A DNA stretch of 64,000 nt from Ignavibacteriales bacterium (lineage in GTDB: Bacteria > Bacteroidota > Ignavibacteria > Ignavibacteriales > Melioribacteraceae): the NCBI GenBank assembly GCA_016177735.1, contig JACOUS010000013.1:62001-126000 (forward strand), given 5' to 3'. Shown one piece after another: positions 46,428-55,318 of the stretch (its first letter is position 1; each line of letters begins with the position of its first letter). Position numbers and translations under genes: made by a program. The notes below the pieces were generated by a model. It made no database searches, was not told where the DNA came from, and saw only the letters and a list, made by a program, of their open reading frames with translations.

Positions 46428-47111
46428 ATGAAATTGTTTAATCAATTCTTCGATTTTTTTCTGCCGCGGTTCTGTATTTCATGCGAGAAGAAACTTTCAT
46501 CCGAAGTGTATTTTGTTTGCAGCGGCTGCATTGACAGCATCAAAAATGCCGACGCCGGCAGAATCACCCATGAATTCAACAGAAAATTTTTGAACGACAA
46601 ACTTATCAACGATTTTACTTCCCCCTTTGTTTTTGAAAAAGAGAAAACACTTCAACACATAATTCACGCATTAAAGTACAATGGAAATTTCCGGCTCGGA
46701 ATCTTCCTCGGGCGATTAGCTGCAGAAAAAGCGAAACACAAAATTTCAGAATGGGATGCAGATATAATCGTTCCGGTCCCAATTCACAGATTAAAGAAAG
46801 CGGAGAGAGGTTACAATCAATCGTTTTATATTTCAAAAGGAATCGGTTCTGTTCTGCAAATTCAGATTGTTAAAAATGCGGTGGTGAGAAAAAAATTTAC
46901 CGAAACGCAGACAGCTTTCGCTTCCGAAGAAAGAAAAGAGAATGTTAAAGATGCTTTTGCAATCAAAAACAAAAATGTAGTTCGCGGCAAAAAAATTATT
47001 CTCGTGGACGATGTGATCACAACCGGCGCAACAATTTCCGAATGCGCAAAAGTTTTGATCGAAAACGGTGCAGAAAAAGTTTTTGCGTTTTCTGTGGCGG
47101 TTGCGGATTAA
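46428..47111 (+). CDS. ComF-family phosphoribosyltransferase-like protein
   Basis: 227 residues, cytosolic. Seen: an N-terminal four-Cys zinc finger (CISCEKK, CSGC), then a PRTase fold with the PRPP loop IILVDDVITTGATI near residue 190 and 'ERGYNQS' before it. ComF proteins take part in DNA uptake in competent bacteria; a wider role is unknown. It ends the surE operon; a terminator hairpin follows. Confidence 0.92.
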   Translation: MKLFNQFFDFFLPRFCISCEKKLSSEVYFVCSGCIDSIKNADAGRITHEFNRKFLNDKLINDFTSPFVFEKEKTLQHIIHALKYNGNFRLGIFLGRLAAEKAKHKISEWDADIIVPVPIHRLKKAERGYNQSFYISKGIGSVLQIQIVKNAVVRKKFTETQTAFASEERKENVKDAFAIKNKNVVRGKKIILVDDVITTGATISECAKVLIENGAEKVFAFSVAVAD

Positions 47112-47131
47112 CAACGTTTGCTCATTTCAAA

Positions 47132-47161
47132 AAAGGCAGAACATTTAGCTATTCTGCCTTT
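47132..47161 (-). terminator. Terminator of the secreted-protein cluster
   Basis: AAAGGCAGAA (47132-47141) pairs with TTCTGCCTTT (47152-47161). On the minus strand it is followed by TTTTTTGAAATG, a good intrinsic terminator for the cluster; on the plus strand it would also act for comF, more weakly. Confidence 0.8.
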
Positions 47162-47174
47162 AAAAGAATTTGGT

Positions 47175-49253
47175 TTACTTTACGAGCATTATTTTCTTTG
47201 TGAGTGTGTGTTTTTCTGTAACCAAAGCAGTGATGTATATTCCGCTTGGTAAACTGCTTCCATTAAATTCAAACTCGTATCTACCAGCTGAAAATGTTTT
47301 GTTTGCAAGTTCAGCAACTTCCCTACCTAATATGTCGTAAACTTTCAAAGAAACATGTCCACTATTGGGAATTGCAAAAGTAATTTTTGTTGTTGGATTG
47401 AAGGGATTTGGATGAGTTTCTAATGATTCCGAGTAACTTTCACTTTCAACTGCTGCAACAGATGATTCATCAAAGTTCTGTTTCATCAATGCAGAACCAC
47501 TAACAGTTTTTGTTACAGTATAAGTCGAACTGTTTGCATCTGATACTACACATTTTATATCGAATGATCTGCCATCTGAAATTCGTGTAACAGTATTGGT
47601 TGTATTGTAAATACTAAACCACGAACCGCATGCCACTGCATTGGGTGCTATTTCACCCATTTCAGCAGAAGCATCAAGTGAAAGAACTTCATCACAATGA
47701 ACGTAGTATGACCAGCTGTAAGTATATGGCGATTTGCCGCCAGAAGCTGCAGCAGTGTAAGTTCCGCTCTGTCCGTTAGTTAAACTTGATGGCCCCGACA
47801 TAGTAGCAGTTAATGGAGGATAGATTGTAAATGATATTTCTTGGTATTTCCAGCCTTGTTGATATTCACTGCTATAATTGTCATCATAGTATGGTTTATG
47901 ATTAACTCTAAATTTAATATTGCCAGTACCTAATTCATCAGCAGTAAGTGACAAACTCTCAGTGCCGCAGAATGGATAATCTTCACCAAATGTTTTGATT
48001 AATAAGTCATTTCGATAAACATCAACTCGGGTAATTGAGCGATCTGATATAATCCACTCAAACTCATAAATATTACCATTCTTTTTGTATGTAAGATCAA
48101 ATACATGTGAACCGGGCAAAAATCTTCTTATTCCAGAATCATCCCCCCATGCATTTGCGACATAGTAATTTAAAATTGTAGAACCAGGTTTGTTTTGGGA
48201 GTTATTTGAAACTCTCAAGGGATTTTTGAACCCACTAAAATTTGGTGAAGTTCTATAAGAACAAACATACCTTCCAACTGAGTCGAACTTGTGTAGAAGG
48301 TTCAACCCTAAATCCGAGACAAGAAAAGTTCCGAAAGAAGCCATCCCTATATCAGTGATATAACTACTAGCTGGCATAACTGTCACAGAATATCCGACGA
48401 GATCGTTCGATTCGGAACGTACATAAGCAAATCTCCTCTTTGTATTCTCATAAATTAATAACTCACGACAACAATCGTCTATCTTAGTAATAGATATTTT
48501 CTCTAATGTTTCAAATCTTTGATCTGAATGAGTAGTTAAATCGTAAAAGCCAGTATAAAGATTCAAAATATTTCCAGAAGTATTGATATGTAGCAATTTA
48601 TTATAATTATCAACAACCCAAATCCCTTTTTTATTTTGAAGATCATAAGAAAGAGCAATATCAATAGGCTTTTCTAAGTTACTAACATTTATCGTATAGG
48701 AGTAATTCAGAGTATTATTTTGGTAGTTATAATTTAGCACAATTATTTTTTTCTGTTCACTGTCACTTATATAGACATTGCCTTCTAAGTCAACAGTTAG
48801 GGCAGATGGGCTAGAAAATTTATAGTCTGCTGCATTGTCTCCGAAAGATTTGATCTCTTGATTAGAAGTATTAGAAAATACAATCCGTTTCCAATAGGGA
48901 TCTAATAGAAAAACGGCATAATTATCCGTAGAATAATAATAACTATCCATATCGATAGGCGCATGATAACTGAACATATCACGATTTAGATATTGCCGGG
49001 CAAGATTTTTTGTTACCTCAAAAATTTGCGGTACATCGTTGAACTTGGTTGGGATCAGTCCATTGTCAATAATTCTTAATGTCACTTCGGACGAATTCAT
49101 AATTTGTTGAGTTGATGCTACAGAAGATAATTTTAAATTTGGTGCCTCGCGGCTTTCCGTTTCTTTTATTGAAAAATCTTTCTCAAATATTTGACTGTAA
49201 TAAGAATTACAAAAGAATACAAAGAACATAACAATGAATTTTAGACTTCGCAT
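47175..49253 (-). CDS. T9SS-sorted propeller-like secreted protein
   Basis: 692 residues. Seen: a signal peptide, then an NHL/6-bladed-propeller-like first half with repeated 'FGTFLVSDLGLNLLHKFDSVG' and 'LTVDLEGNVYISDSEQKKI' units, then a middle beta domain with SKD-like Ig/PKD features ('LSLTADELGTG', 'GPSSLTNGQSGTYTA'), and a C-terminal T9SS sorting domain of about 90 residues. That domain includes NPFNPTTKITFAIP, 'LKVYDILGREVAEL' and 'SGIYITALV'. It is expected at the cell surface. The last gene of a three-gene secreted cluster; a terminator follows. Confidence 0.88.
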   Translation of the reverse strand: MRSLKFIVMFFVFFCNSYYSQIFEKDFSIKETESREAPNLKLSSVASTQQIMNSSEVTLRIIDNGLIPTKFNDVPQIFEVTKNLARQYLNRDMFSYHAPIDMDSYYYSTDNYAVFLLDPYWKRIVFSNTSNQEIKSFGDNAADYKFSSPSALTVDLEGNVYISDSEQKKIIVLNYNYQNNTLNYSYTINVSNLEKPIDIALSYDLQNKKGIWVVDNYNKLLHINTSGNILNLYTGFYDLTTHSDQRFETLEKISITKIDDCCRELLIYENTKRRFAYVRSESNDLVGYSVTVMPASSYITDIGMASFGTFLVSDLGLNLLHKFDSVGRYVCSYRTSPNFSGFKNPLRVSNNSQNKPGSTILNYYVANAWGDDSGIRRFLPGSHVFDLTYKKNGNIYEFEWIISDRSITRVDVYRNDLLIKTFGEDYPFCGTESLSLTADELGTGNIKFRVNHKPYYDDNYSSEYQQGWKYQEISFTIYPPLTATMSGPSSLTNGQSGTYTAAASGGKSPYTYSWSYYVHCDEVLSLDASAEMGEIAPNAVACGSWFSIYNTTNTVTRISDGRSFDIKCVVSDANSSTYTVTKTVSGSALMKQNFDESSVAAVESESYSESLETHPNPFNPTTKITFAIPNSGHVSLKVYDILGREVAELANKTFSAGRYEFEFNGSSLPSGIYITALVTEKHTLTKKIMLVK

Positions 49254-49264
49254 TTTTTGCCCCC

Positions 49265-50263
49265 TTAATTAAGTTTCTGAATAATATATTCTAATTCATC
49301 TATATGATACTTAGTATCAAGTTTTATTGCACCACTTTTTGCTCCGACTGACAACATATATACTGTTCCATCAGGTGCTACTTTCATGAAAAGATGATCT
49401 GAAATGTAATCGTTGTACATATTGTTATTTCTGTTCACATGAAAGGTTTTACTTTCCCGATTTTTCAAATTGTACATTATTATTTCGTTATCGCGGAAAG
49501 TATAGGCATTTTCCTTGGCGTCGCAGCCAATGAAATATTTTATCCCGAAATCGTTTGTATTGTCATAAGGGAAAAGCATTGTCTCATTAATATCTTTTGG
49601 TTCTTTCTGTTGCTCTTTCGGAATAGATTCTATATAGTAATTTTTTCCTTTTACTGCAGAGTTTAAGTAGTAATTAGTAGTTGCATGGGGATAGTTTGTT
49701 TTACCTATAAAATTCCCGTCTTTGTCATATAAATAAAATAACCGCGTATCATTATCTGGACCTAAAATGACTGGAAATGTGCCAATACAAATTTCATCGT
49801 TGTTATTGATAAAAAATCTTTTTACATAATTACTTCCAAAAAAATTAAGTTGGAACTTGTTTATTTTTTTGCAGTTTTGATCATACTTTTCCATATTAAT
49901 AAAAAATTCCCCATCCAAAAAAAGTACATATAATGAACCTTTTGTGTCGCATGATACTGAAATCGTATTGATTCTTTTGTTGGCAACTAACTGTGATGAA
50001 ATAGAAATTTCATCCACTAAAGTTCCTTTATTATACTTATATACTTTTTCTGTAAATGGATTAGCAATATAGATGTTATCATCCCTATCTACTGTGTAAT
50101 CTGCACGTATAAAAGTATGAGGATATTCTTTATTAGAAAAGATTGGACTTGATCTTTTGGCTGGGTTATTATCCAAAATAGCAGTTTTTAATACAACATT
50201 ACTTTGTGACAAAAGTATATTTGTGCAAATCACAAAGAAAAAAAATAAATATTCTGATTTCAT
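49265..50263 (-). CDS. Exported propeller-like protein, unknown
   Basis: 332 residues, no named family. Seen: a signal peptide ending near 'LLSQ', then repeats typical of a 6-bladed beta-propeller ('DRDDNIYIANPFTEKVYKYNKG', 'DTKGSLYVLFLDG', 'APDGTVYMLSVG'), as in NHL-type or TolB-like proteins. No T9SS sorting domain. GGGG precedes the ATG. It lies 11 nt upstream of the T9SS protein and 20 nt after the lipoprotein, in an AT-rich block with odd codon use compared with neighbours. Confidence 0.78.
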   Translation of the reverse strand: MKSEYLFFFFVICTNILLSQSNVVLKTAILDNNPAKRSSPIFSNKEYPHTFIRADYTVDRDDNIYIANPFTEKVYKYNKGTLVDEISISSQLVANKRINTISVSCDTKGSLYVLFLDGEFFINMEKYDQNCKKINKFQLNFFGSNYVKRFFINNNDEICIGTFPVILGPDNDTRLFYLYDKDGNFIGKTNYPHATTNYYLNSAVKGKNYYIESIPKEQQKEPKDINETMLFPYDNTNDFGIKYFIGCDAKENAYTFRDNEIIMYNLKNRESKTFHVNRNNNMYNDYISDHLFMKVAPDGTVYMLSVGAKSGAIKLDTKYHIDELEYIIQKLN

Positions 50264-50283
50264 TTTATTCCCCTTTTAAAAAT

Positions 50284-51081
50284 TTATTTACGGTAATAGT
50301 GTGCTATATAATTTGGATACTGCCACCAACTAAATACACCGCCATTAGCCGGTGTATTAAAAACGCCAACTCGTGTTTCTTTAGCTCCATAATGAAAAAA
50401 TTCAGCTATGCCTATTGAGCTAATTACACTATAATCATTTACGTTGGGATAAGAAACGCTGGTAATTGTTCCCAAATGATCATACTTCCCATCATTATCC
50501 CAATCGTAAGCAACAACATCACCAACCTTTATATTGCTAGTTTGTACACGAGAAAAGCTATTATCGTTAAGAAATGTATTACAGTTAAATGGATTACTAA
50601 TTATAACCGAGACTCCAGCATCAATAAATGCTCTATAAACTAATGCATAACATACATATCCAGCTTGATATTCCGGCTCCGGCGACTGAGTATTGGTAGA
50701 TGATATCCACCCCGGGAAACCGCCGCCTGATATTAATTGATATTGACTATAAGAAGTTTGGTTCGTAACTGTTGCATTGTTCAGTCTCTTGATATAGTTT
50801 TCTTTATCATCCACTTGTAATTGTTCCCCTACTAATCCTGAAGGTGTCCATGCAACAGCACCATCATTATAAATGATAGGAGCGAGTGGTGGAGGTGGCT
50901 GAACGACGTTATCGGGAATAAAATATTTTGGACAGTCCTTAGTAAATTTGTTGACTTCTTTTGCGACTCTAAAGTTACCTTCAGTTCCATTTCCAGGGTC
51001 TTGAGTATAATTTGTACTTGTACAACCAACTAATGTTGCTACAATTGAGATTAACAAAAATGAAAGATTTTTTTTCTTCAT
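50284..51081 (-). CDS. Lipoprotein with NlpC/CHAP-like amidase domain (probable)
   Basis: 265 residues. Seen: signal peptide with lipobox L-V-G-C20; a second half with the pattern of a papain-fold amidase: Cys144 in 'AGYVCYALVYRAFIDAG' and His202 in 'KYDHLGTITSV', near a 'KVGDVVAYDWDNDGK' block. That order (Cys helix, then GDVV.. then H-x-G) matches CHAP or NlpC/P60 enzymes that cut peptidoglycan. A Pro-rich stretch (about 61-67) follows the lipid anchor. GGAGGG precedes the ATG. It heads the secreted-protein run. Catalysis is inferred, not shown. Confidence 0.72.
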   Translation of the reverse strand: MKKKNLSFLLISIVATLVGCTSTNYTQDPGNGTEGNFRVAKEVNKFTKDCPKYFIPDNVVQPPPPLAPIIYNDGAVAWTPSGLVGEQLQVDDKENYIKRLNNATVTNQTSYSQYQLISGGGFPGWISSTNTQSPEPEYQAGYVCYALVYRAFIDAGVSVIISNPFNCNTFLNDNSFSRVQTSNIKVGDVVAYDWDNDGKYDHLGTITSVSYPNVNDYSVISSIGIAEFFHYGAKETRVGVFNTPANGGVFSWWQYPNYIAHYYRK

Positions 51082-51370
51082 GTTTCCCTCCGATTGTTAG
51101 TAAAAAATCTTCAATTGAATACAATCGAAATTATAACTCCGTCACAAGTTACAAAAGGTAATAATTTAGGTATTGTCTACATAAATAGTTTTTGTTATTC
51201 TTATTCAGAATTGGAAGCTTTTGGAGTTTTTGCTTGATGTTTAATATGCTGATTATTTATTGGATACTAATTAAGTTCATTTAGGAATGTTGATGAGATT
51301 AGTCGCAACTTATAATTCCTTCTGTAACATGAGAAAGTAAAAAGTAATATGCTCGATAGATTAAGCTTGC

Positions 51371-52999
51371 CTACATCTTCTCCGGCGCGCTAACATCAAG
51401 TATCGTCAATCCATTTTTCAACACTGTACGCACGGCAAGTGCCAAAGCAATTCTTGCTTCTGCAAGTTTTTGCTCGCTGCCGATTATTCTGCAGAACGTA
51501 TAAAATTTATGGAAGAGTGCCGCAAGTTCTTCAAGGTATGTTGATATTCTGTGCGGTTCAAAATTTTCCGAGCAGAACAAAACTTCATCAGGAAATTCAT
51601 AAAGTTTTTTTACCAGGTTTTGTTCTTCGGATGTTGTCAGCAATTCGAGATTTTCCAGATTGGCTGTCAATCCTTCGTCTTTCGTCATCCTCAATATTGA
51701 AGAGATCCTCGCGTGTGCATACTGAAGATAAAAAACCGGGTTCTCGTCTGATTGTTTTTTTGCAAGGTCTAGATCAAAATTCAAGTGGCTTCCGATGCTT
51801 CGCATTATAAAAAAGTAACGGACAACGTCACTGCCTACTTCGTCAATCAATTCATCGAGCGTAATATAATTTGCTTTGCGTGTGGACATTTTAACAATCT
51901 CGCCTTTCTGCATTATCGTAACAAACTGATGTATCAAAACTTTTATTTTGCTTGCATCGTAATTCAATGCTTTAAGCCCGGCAAGCACATCGGGGTATGT
52001 TGCGTTATGATCCGAGCCGAAAAGATCAACGGCGAGGTCGTAGCCGCGCTCAAACTTTGTTATGTGATAAGCAATATCGGGCAAGCGGTAAGTAGGCTCG
52101 CCGCTCGATTTCACAATAACTTTATCTTGCTCGTTGCCGAGTTCGGTAAACTTCAGCCAAACAGCGCCTTCTTTTTCATACGATAAATTTCTTTTCTTAA
52201 ATTCATCAAGCAGTGCTTTTATTTTCCCTTCTTCGTACAAATTGTTTTCGTTGTAATAATTTTTGAAATGAATTTTCAGACGTTCCAAAGTTTTATTGAT
52301 GTCCACAAAAATTTCTTTTTCGGCAGTCCGCTTGAAAATACCTTCTGCATCTTCGTTAATTAATTTATCGCCGTGTTCGTTTTTTAATTTTTCGGCAATC
52401 TCTTTTATGTATTCACCCTGGTAATAATCTTCGGGAAAATCTATTGGCTGACCGAGCAGTTCGAGATAACGGCGACGAACCGAATCACCGAGCACGCGCA
52501 TCTGTCTGCCGGCATTATTGAAATAATATTCTCTATCAACATCGTAGCCAATCCATTCGAGCATGTTTGCAACCGTATCGCCGATTACGGCATTCCTTCC
52601 GTGCCCGACTGTTAACGGTCCGGTTGGATTTGCGGAGACAAACTCAACCTGTGCTTTTTTGCCGGCATACTTTTTTGATTTGCCGTAGCTTTCTTGTGCG
52701 GAAAGAATTTCTCTGATTATTTCAGGAACGTATGAAGAAGCAAAATAAAAATTTATAAAACCCGGTCCGGCAATTTCTATTCTCTCTATAATAGATTTAT
52801 CGTAATCAAGATTTGCAATTATTTCATTGGCAAGCTCACGCGGATTACGTTTCAGTTTTTTAGTCAGCATCATCGCGGCATTTGTAGAATAATCACCGTG
52901 ACTTTGCTGAGCCGGCACTGAAAAAATCAGTTCAACATCTTGCAAATAAATTAACTTCTGCGAAGCATCTTCAAAAATTTTCTTGAGATATCTTTTCAA
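51371..52999 (-). CDS. argS: Arginyl-tRNA synthetase
   Basis: Charges tRNA-Arg. 542 residues, class I. Seen: 'FVSANPTGPLTVGHGRNAVIGDT' with the HIGH-type HGRN, the KMSTRKAN motif near residue 358, an N-terminal additional (Add1) domain and a C-terminal anticodon domain with 'DALL'-type helices. Start TTG directly after the rsfS stop (TAATTG), with GGAG upstream; no ATG is suitable. Confidence 0.97.
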   Translation of the reverse strand: MKRYLKKIFEDASQKLIYLQDVELIFSVPAQQSHGDYSTNAAMMLTKKLKRNPRELANEIIANLDYDKSIIERIEIAGPGFINFYFASSYVPEIIREILSAQESYGKSKKYAGKKAQVEFVSANPTGPLTVGHGRNAVIGDTVANMLEWIGYDVDREYYFNNAGRQMRVLGDSVRRRYLELLGQPIDFPEDYYQGEYIKEIAEKLKNEHGDKLINEDAEGIFKRTAEKEIFVDINKTLERLKIHFKNYYNENNLYEEGKIKALLDEFKKRNLSYEKEGAVWLKFTELGNEQDKVIVKSSGEPTYRLPDIAYHITKFERGYDLAVDLFGSDHNATYPDVLAGLKALNYDASKIKVLIHQFVTIMQKGEIVKMSTRKANYITLDELIDEVGSDVVRYFFIMRSIGSHLNFDLDLAKKQSDENPVFYLQYAHARISSILRMTKDEGLTANLENLELLTTSEEQNLVKKLYEFPDEVLFCSENFEPHRISTYLEELAALFHKFYTFCRIIGSEQKLAEARIALALAVRTVLKNGLTILDVSAPEKM

Positions 53000-53407
53000 T
53001 TAATTCTCCTTCTTACTCTTTCTTGTGCGCGTTTTCGGTTTTGGTTCTGCGGCAATTTCTGTTTCATCCGCAACTTCGATTACCGGTGCATCGCCCCAAA
53101 ATTTTTCGAGGTTGTAATAGTTGCGCGCGTCAACTTTGAAAACGTGCACAACAACATCAAAGTAATCGAGCAGAATCCAGTTCAAAGTTTCGTAACCTTC
53201 GCGGTGCAAGCATTTAATCCCTTGCTCGATCAGTTTCTCGTCAACTTCGTCGGCAATTGCCTTTACCTGACGATCCGAATCAGCAGAGCAGACAACAAAA
53301 AAATCGGCAATAGCCGAAAGTTTGCGGAGGTCAAGAATTTTTATGTTGTACCCTTTTTTATTTTGAACAAGTTCAGCAATCAATTTTGCAAATTTTATTG
53401 AAGTCAC
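53000..53407 (-). CDS. rsfS: Ribosome silencing factor RsfS
   Basis: Binds L14 of the 50S subunit and blocks subunit joining in starvation. 135 residues from a GTG at 53407 with GAGG 7 nt before it; a longer frame to 53467 would lie within the LytR_C gene. Seen: 'DLRKLSAIADFFVVCSADSDRQVKAIADEV' and 'YETLNWILLDYFDVVVHVF', the conserved RsfS core. The last 25 residues are a basic tail (KPKTRTRKSKK). The stop is immediately before argS. Confidence 0.94.
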   Translation of the reverse strand: MTSIKFAKLIAELVQNKKGYNIKILDLRKLSAIADFFVVCSADSDRQVKAIADEVDEKLIEQGIKCLHREGYETLNWILLDYFDVVVHVFKVDARNYYNLEKFWGDAPVIEVADETEIAAEPKPKTRTRKSKKEN

Positions 53408-53414
53408 TTTCGCC

Positions 53415-53903
53415 TCATTTAAGTGGTTGTAAAGTAAAATAATCTTTACCGATAACAATTGAAACATCGAGGAAGTAATCGTTATTCAACTGCTGGATAA
53501 CATTTTCATTTTTAACGCCGAGCGCATTGGCAACTTTGTAAGCATTAGCCGTGTTGCCGATCCGGTCAATCACAAGCGTTTCATCCATATCGAAACGAAT
53601 ATAATTGCCGTCGTTCACTACATCAAAATTATTTGCACGAAGAAAATCCGTGAAGCGGTCTGCAACGCCGCTTACTCCGCATCCGTTCAAAACTTCCACT
53701 TGAATAATTTCAGACGGCGATTGACTGCCCGCCGGTGAAATATCAGCACCATTCGTATTAGTCAATTTAACATATAGAGAATAGACCATAAAAATAATTA
53801 CGGCACCAAGCAAAAAAATTGCAATGTTGAGAAAAAGATTCGTTGTAGAAGCTTTTAAATCAACCGTTTGTTTAGAGGCTTTCTTCGTTGCGGTTTTTTC
53901 CAA
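53415..53903 (-). CDS. LytR_C-domain membrane protein
   Basis: 162 residues. Seen: a Lys-rich N-terminus, one membrane segment (about 23-44), and a LytR C-terminal domain ('VEVLNGCGVSGVADRFTDFLRANNFDV' to 'YFLDVSIVIGKDY'). The start is TTG. It lies 7 nt before rsfS, an order common in FCB bacteria. LytR_C domains are often attached to wall-polymer transferases; here only the domain and anchor remain, and the function is unknown. Confidence 0.9.
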   Translation of the reverse strand: MEKTATKKASKQTVDLKASTTNLFLNIAIFLLGAVIIFMVYSLYVKLTNTNGADISPAGSQSPSEIIQVEVLNGCGVSGVADRFTDFLRANNFDVVNDGNYIRFDMDETLVIDRIGNTANAYKVANALGVKNENVIQQLNNDYFLDVSIVIGKDYFTLQPLK

Positions 53904-53959
53904 AGTAATTTAATGATTGTGAAATGCTGAATAAATTCGGAGGGAAATTTAATAAAATT

Positions 53960-54463
53960 CTACTTCTCTTTCTCGTTCGATGATTCTCTGTTGTAAAATG
54001 AATCGTAGTAAAACGGCGAATTGTACCAATACGAGTTGTAATAATTATACGGCATGTTTCTGTATTGAAGAATGATCGTCATGTTATCAGCCGGTTTGTA
54101 GTTCAACTGTGCGCGGCTCAAATAAATTCCGTTCAATTGCTGTGAGAAACTTTTATCAAATGTGTTGTAAGGAGAGTTTACCAAACTGATGTCCGCTTCA
54201 ATATTAAGCTGATCGTTAAATTTATAGAACATGCTGTTTGTGTAAGTGGTTAATGCAATGTTGCCGAAACCGGAAGTTTGATACGAAACATCAAAAGTGT
54301 GGCGCATTTTAAAATTATCCGGGTTGAAAAAGCTGAACAAAGACGAAGAATAATTTTTCACGATACCGCTTGTTACATCCAAAGGTTTGTTAGATTGATC
54401 TTTGAATTGCGCGTTTGCGTTGATCGAAAAGAAAATTAAACATAATATTGATAACTTCTTCAT
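53960..54463 (-). CDS. Exported protein, unknown
   Basis: 167 residues. Seen: a signal peptide ending in 'NANAQ', a beta-rich middle ('FDVSYQTSGFGNIALTTYTNSMFYKFND'), and a Tyr/Asn-rich tail ('YNYYNSYWYNSPFYYDSFYN'). The 'LSRAQLNYKPADNMTIILQYR' pattern suggests outer-membrane strands, but the protein is short. 56 nt upstream of the LytR_C gene. Confidence 0.7.
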   Translation of the reverse strand: MKKLSILCLIFFSINANAQFKDQSNKPLDVTSGIVKNYSSSLFSFFNPDNFKMRHTFDVSYQTSGFGNIALTTYTNSMFYKFNDQLNIEADISLVNSPYNTFDKSFSQQLNGIYLSRAQLNYKPADNMTIILQYRNMPYNYYNSYWYNSPFYYDSFYNRESSNEKEK

Positions 54464-54593
54464 GTTTGTTCCTAAATTTTAGCTTTTTACAAACCGTGTC
54501 GTAATTTTGTTTCTACAGTAAAAATTCCGGCAGTAATTTTATAATTAACGAAGACAGTTTCAAGCCAATAAATAATTATTTTGCGCCATCTCT

Positions 54594-54744
54594 GTCCCAA
54601 ACTTTCTCCGGAATACTAATAAGTTATTGAGGGACATCTACTTACTTCAAGAAAAAATTTTGGGTATCTAATTTTTTCGTTAGAATAAAACAATTGAACA
54701 GAGCACTTTTTGCAAGTTTTTAATCATTTTAAAAAGTTTGGGAC
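54594..54744. repeat. Inverted-repeat element, CCCAAACTTT family, copy 3
   Basis: GTCCCAAACTTT (54594-54605) and AAAGTTTGGGAC (54733-54744) are perfect 12-bp inverted repeats bounding 151 bp. The right arm contains the stop codon and last residues of ridA. The interior is AT-rich and non-coding. The third member of a family with copies near 28.1 and 32.6 kb. Confidence 0.65.
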
Positions 54745-55208
54745 TCCGGTGATTTTACACGCACAATCATTTCAATTTCTACCGGCGCGTTCATCGGTAA
54801 TTCGCTCACACCAACTGCACTTCGGGCGTGTTTGCCGGCTTCCCCGAAAATGTTTACCAAAAATTCCGAAGCACCGTTTGCAATTTTGGGCTGTGCATGA
54901 AAACCGATAGTAGAATTAACAAACACAACTAGTTTAACGATCTGTTCAATTTTATCGAGGTCGCCGATTACCGATTTAATTGCACTCAGGCAGTTCACTG
55001 CAGAAATTTTTGCACATTCAATTCCTACTTCTTCGGAAACTTCGTAACCAAGTTTGCCTACAGCAGCTAATTTGCCGTCTTTAAAAGGAAGTTGACCGGA
55101 AGTGAAAATTAAATTGCCGATCTGCTGTGCGGGAATGTATGCGGCTAAAGGTTTAGGAGCAGTAGGAATGTCGCTGCCCAAAACTTCTTTAATCTTTTGC
55201 TCGATCAT
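54729..55208 (-). CDS. RidA-family protein
   Basis: Reactive-intermediate (2-aminoacrylate) deaminase-type protein of the YjgF/L-PSP family; 159 residues, long for the family (usually 125-155). Seen: 'GNLIFTSGQLPFKDGKL', 'CLSAIKSVIGDLDKIEQIVKLVVFVNS' and 'ARSAVGVSELPMNAPVEIEMIVRV'. The expected end is near 'IEMIVRV'; the extra KSPESQTF comes from the repeat element that overlaps the 3' end. This matches the YjgF subgroup with 'PTAPKPLAAYIPAQ' at the front. Confidence 0.92.
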   Translation of the reverse strand: MIEQKIKEVLGSDIPTAPKPLAAYIPAQQIGNLIFTSGQLPFKDGKLAAVGKLGYEVSEEVGIECAKISAVNCLSAIKSVIGDLDKIEQIVKLVVFVNSTIGFHAQPKIANGASEFLVNIFGEAGKHARSAVGVSELPMNAPVEIEMIVRVKSPESQTF

Positions 55209-55318
55209 TTAACTCACCTCAATAATTCATTGCAAATATACCAAAAATGTTTAAACGATTTCTTTGGATTAGTTTTCTTTCTCTATTATCTTTGTCCGAA
55301 AAATATGAAAGGCAGAAA

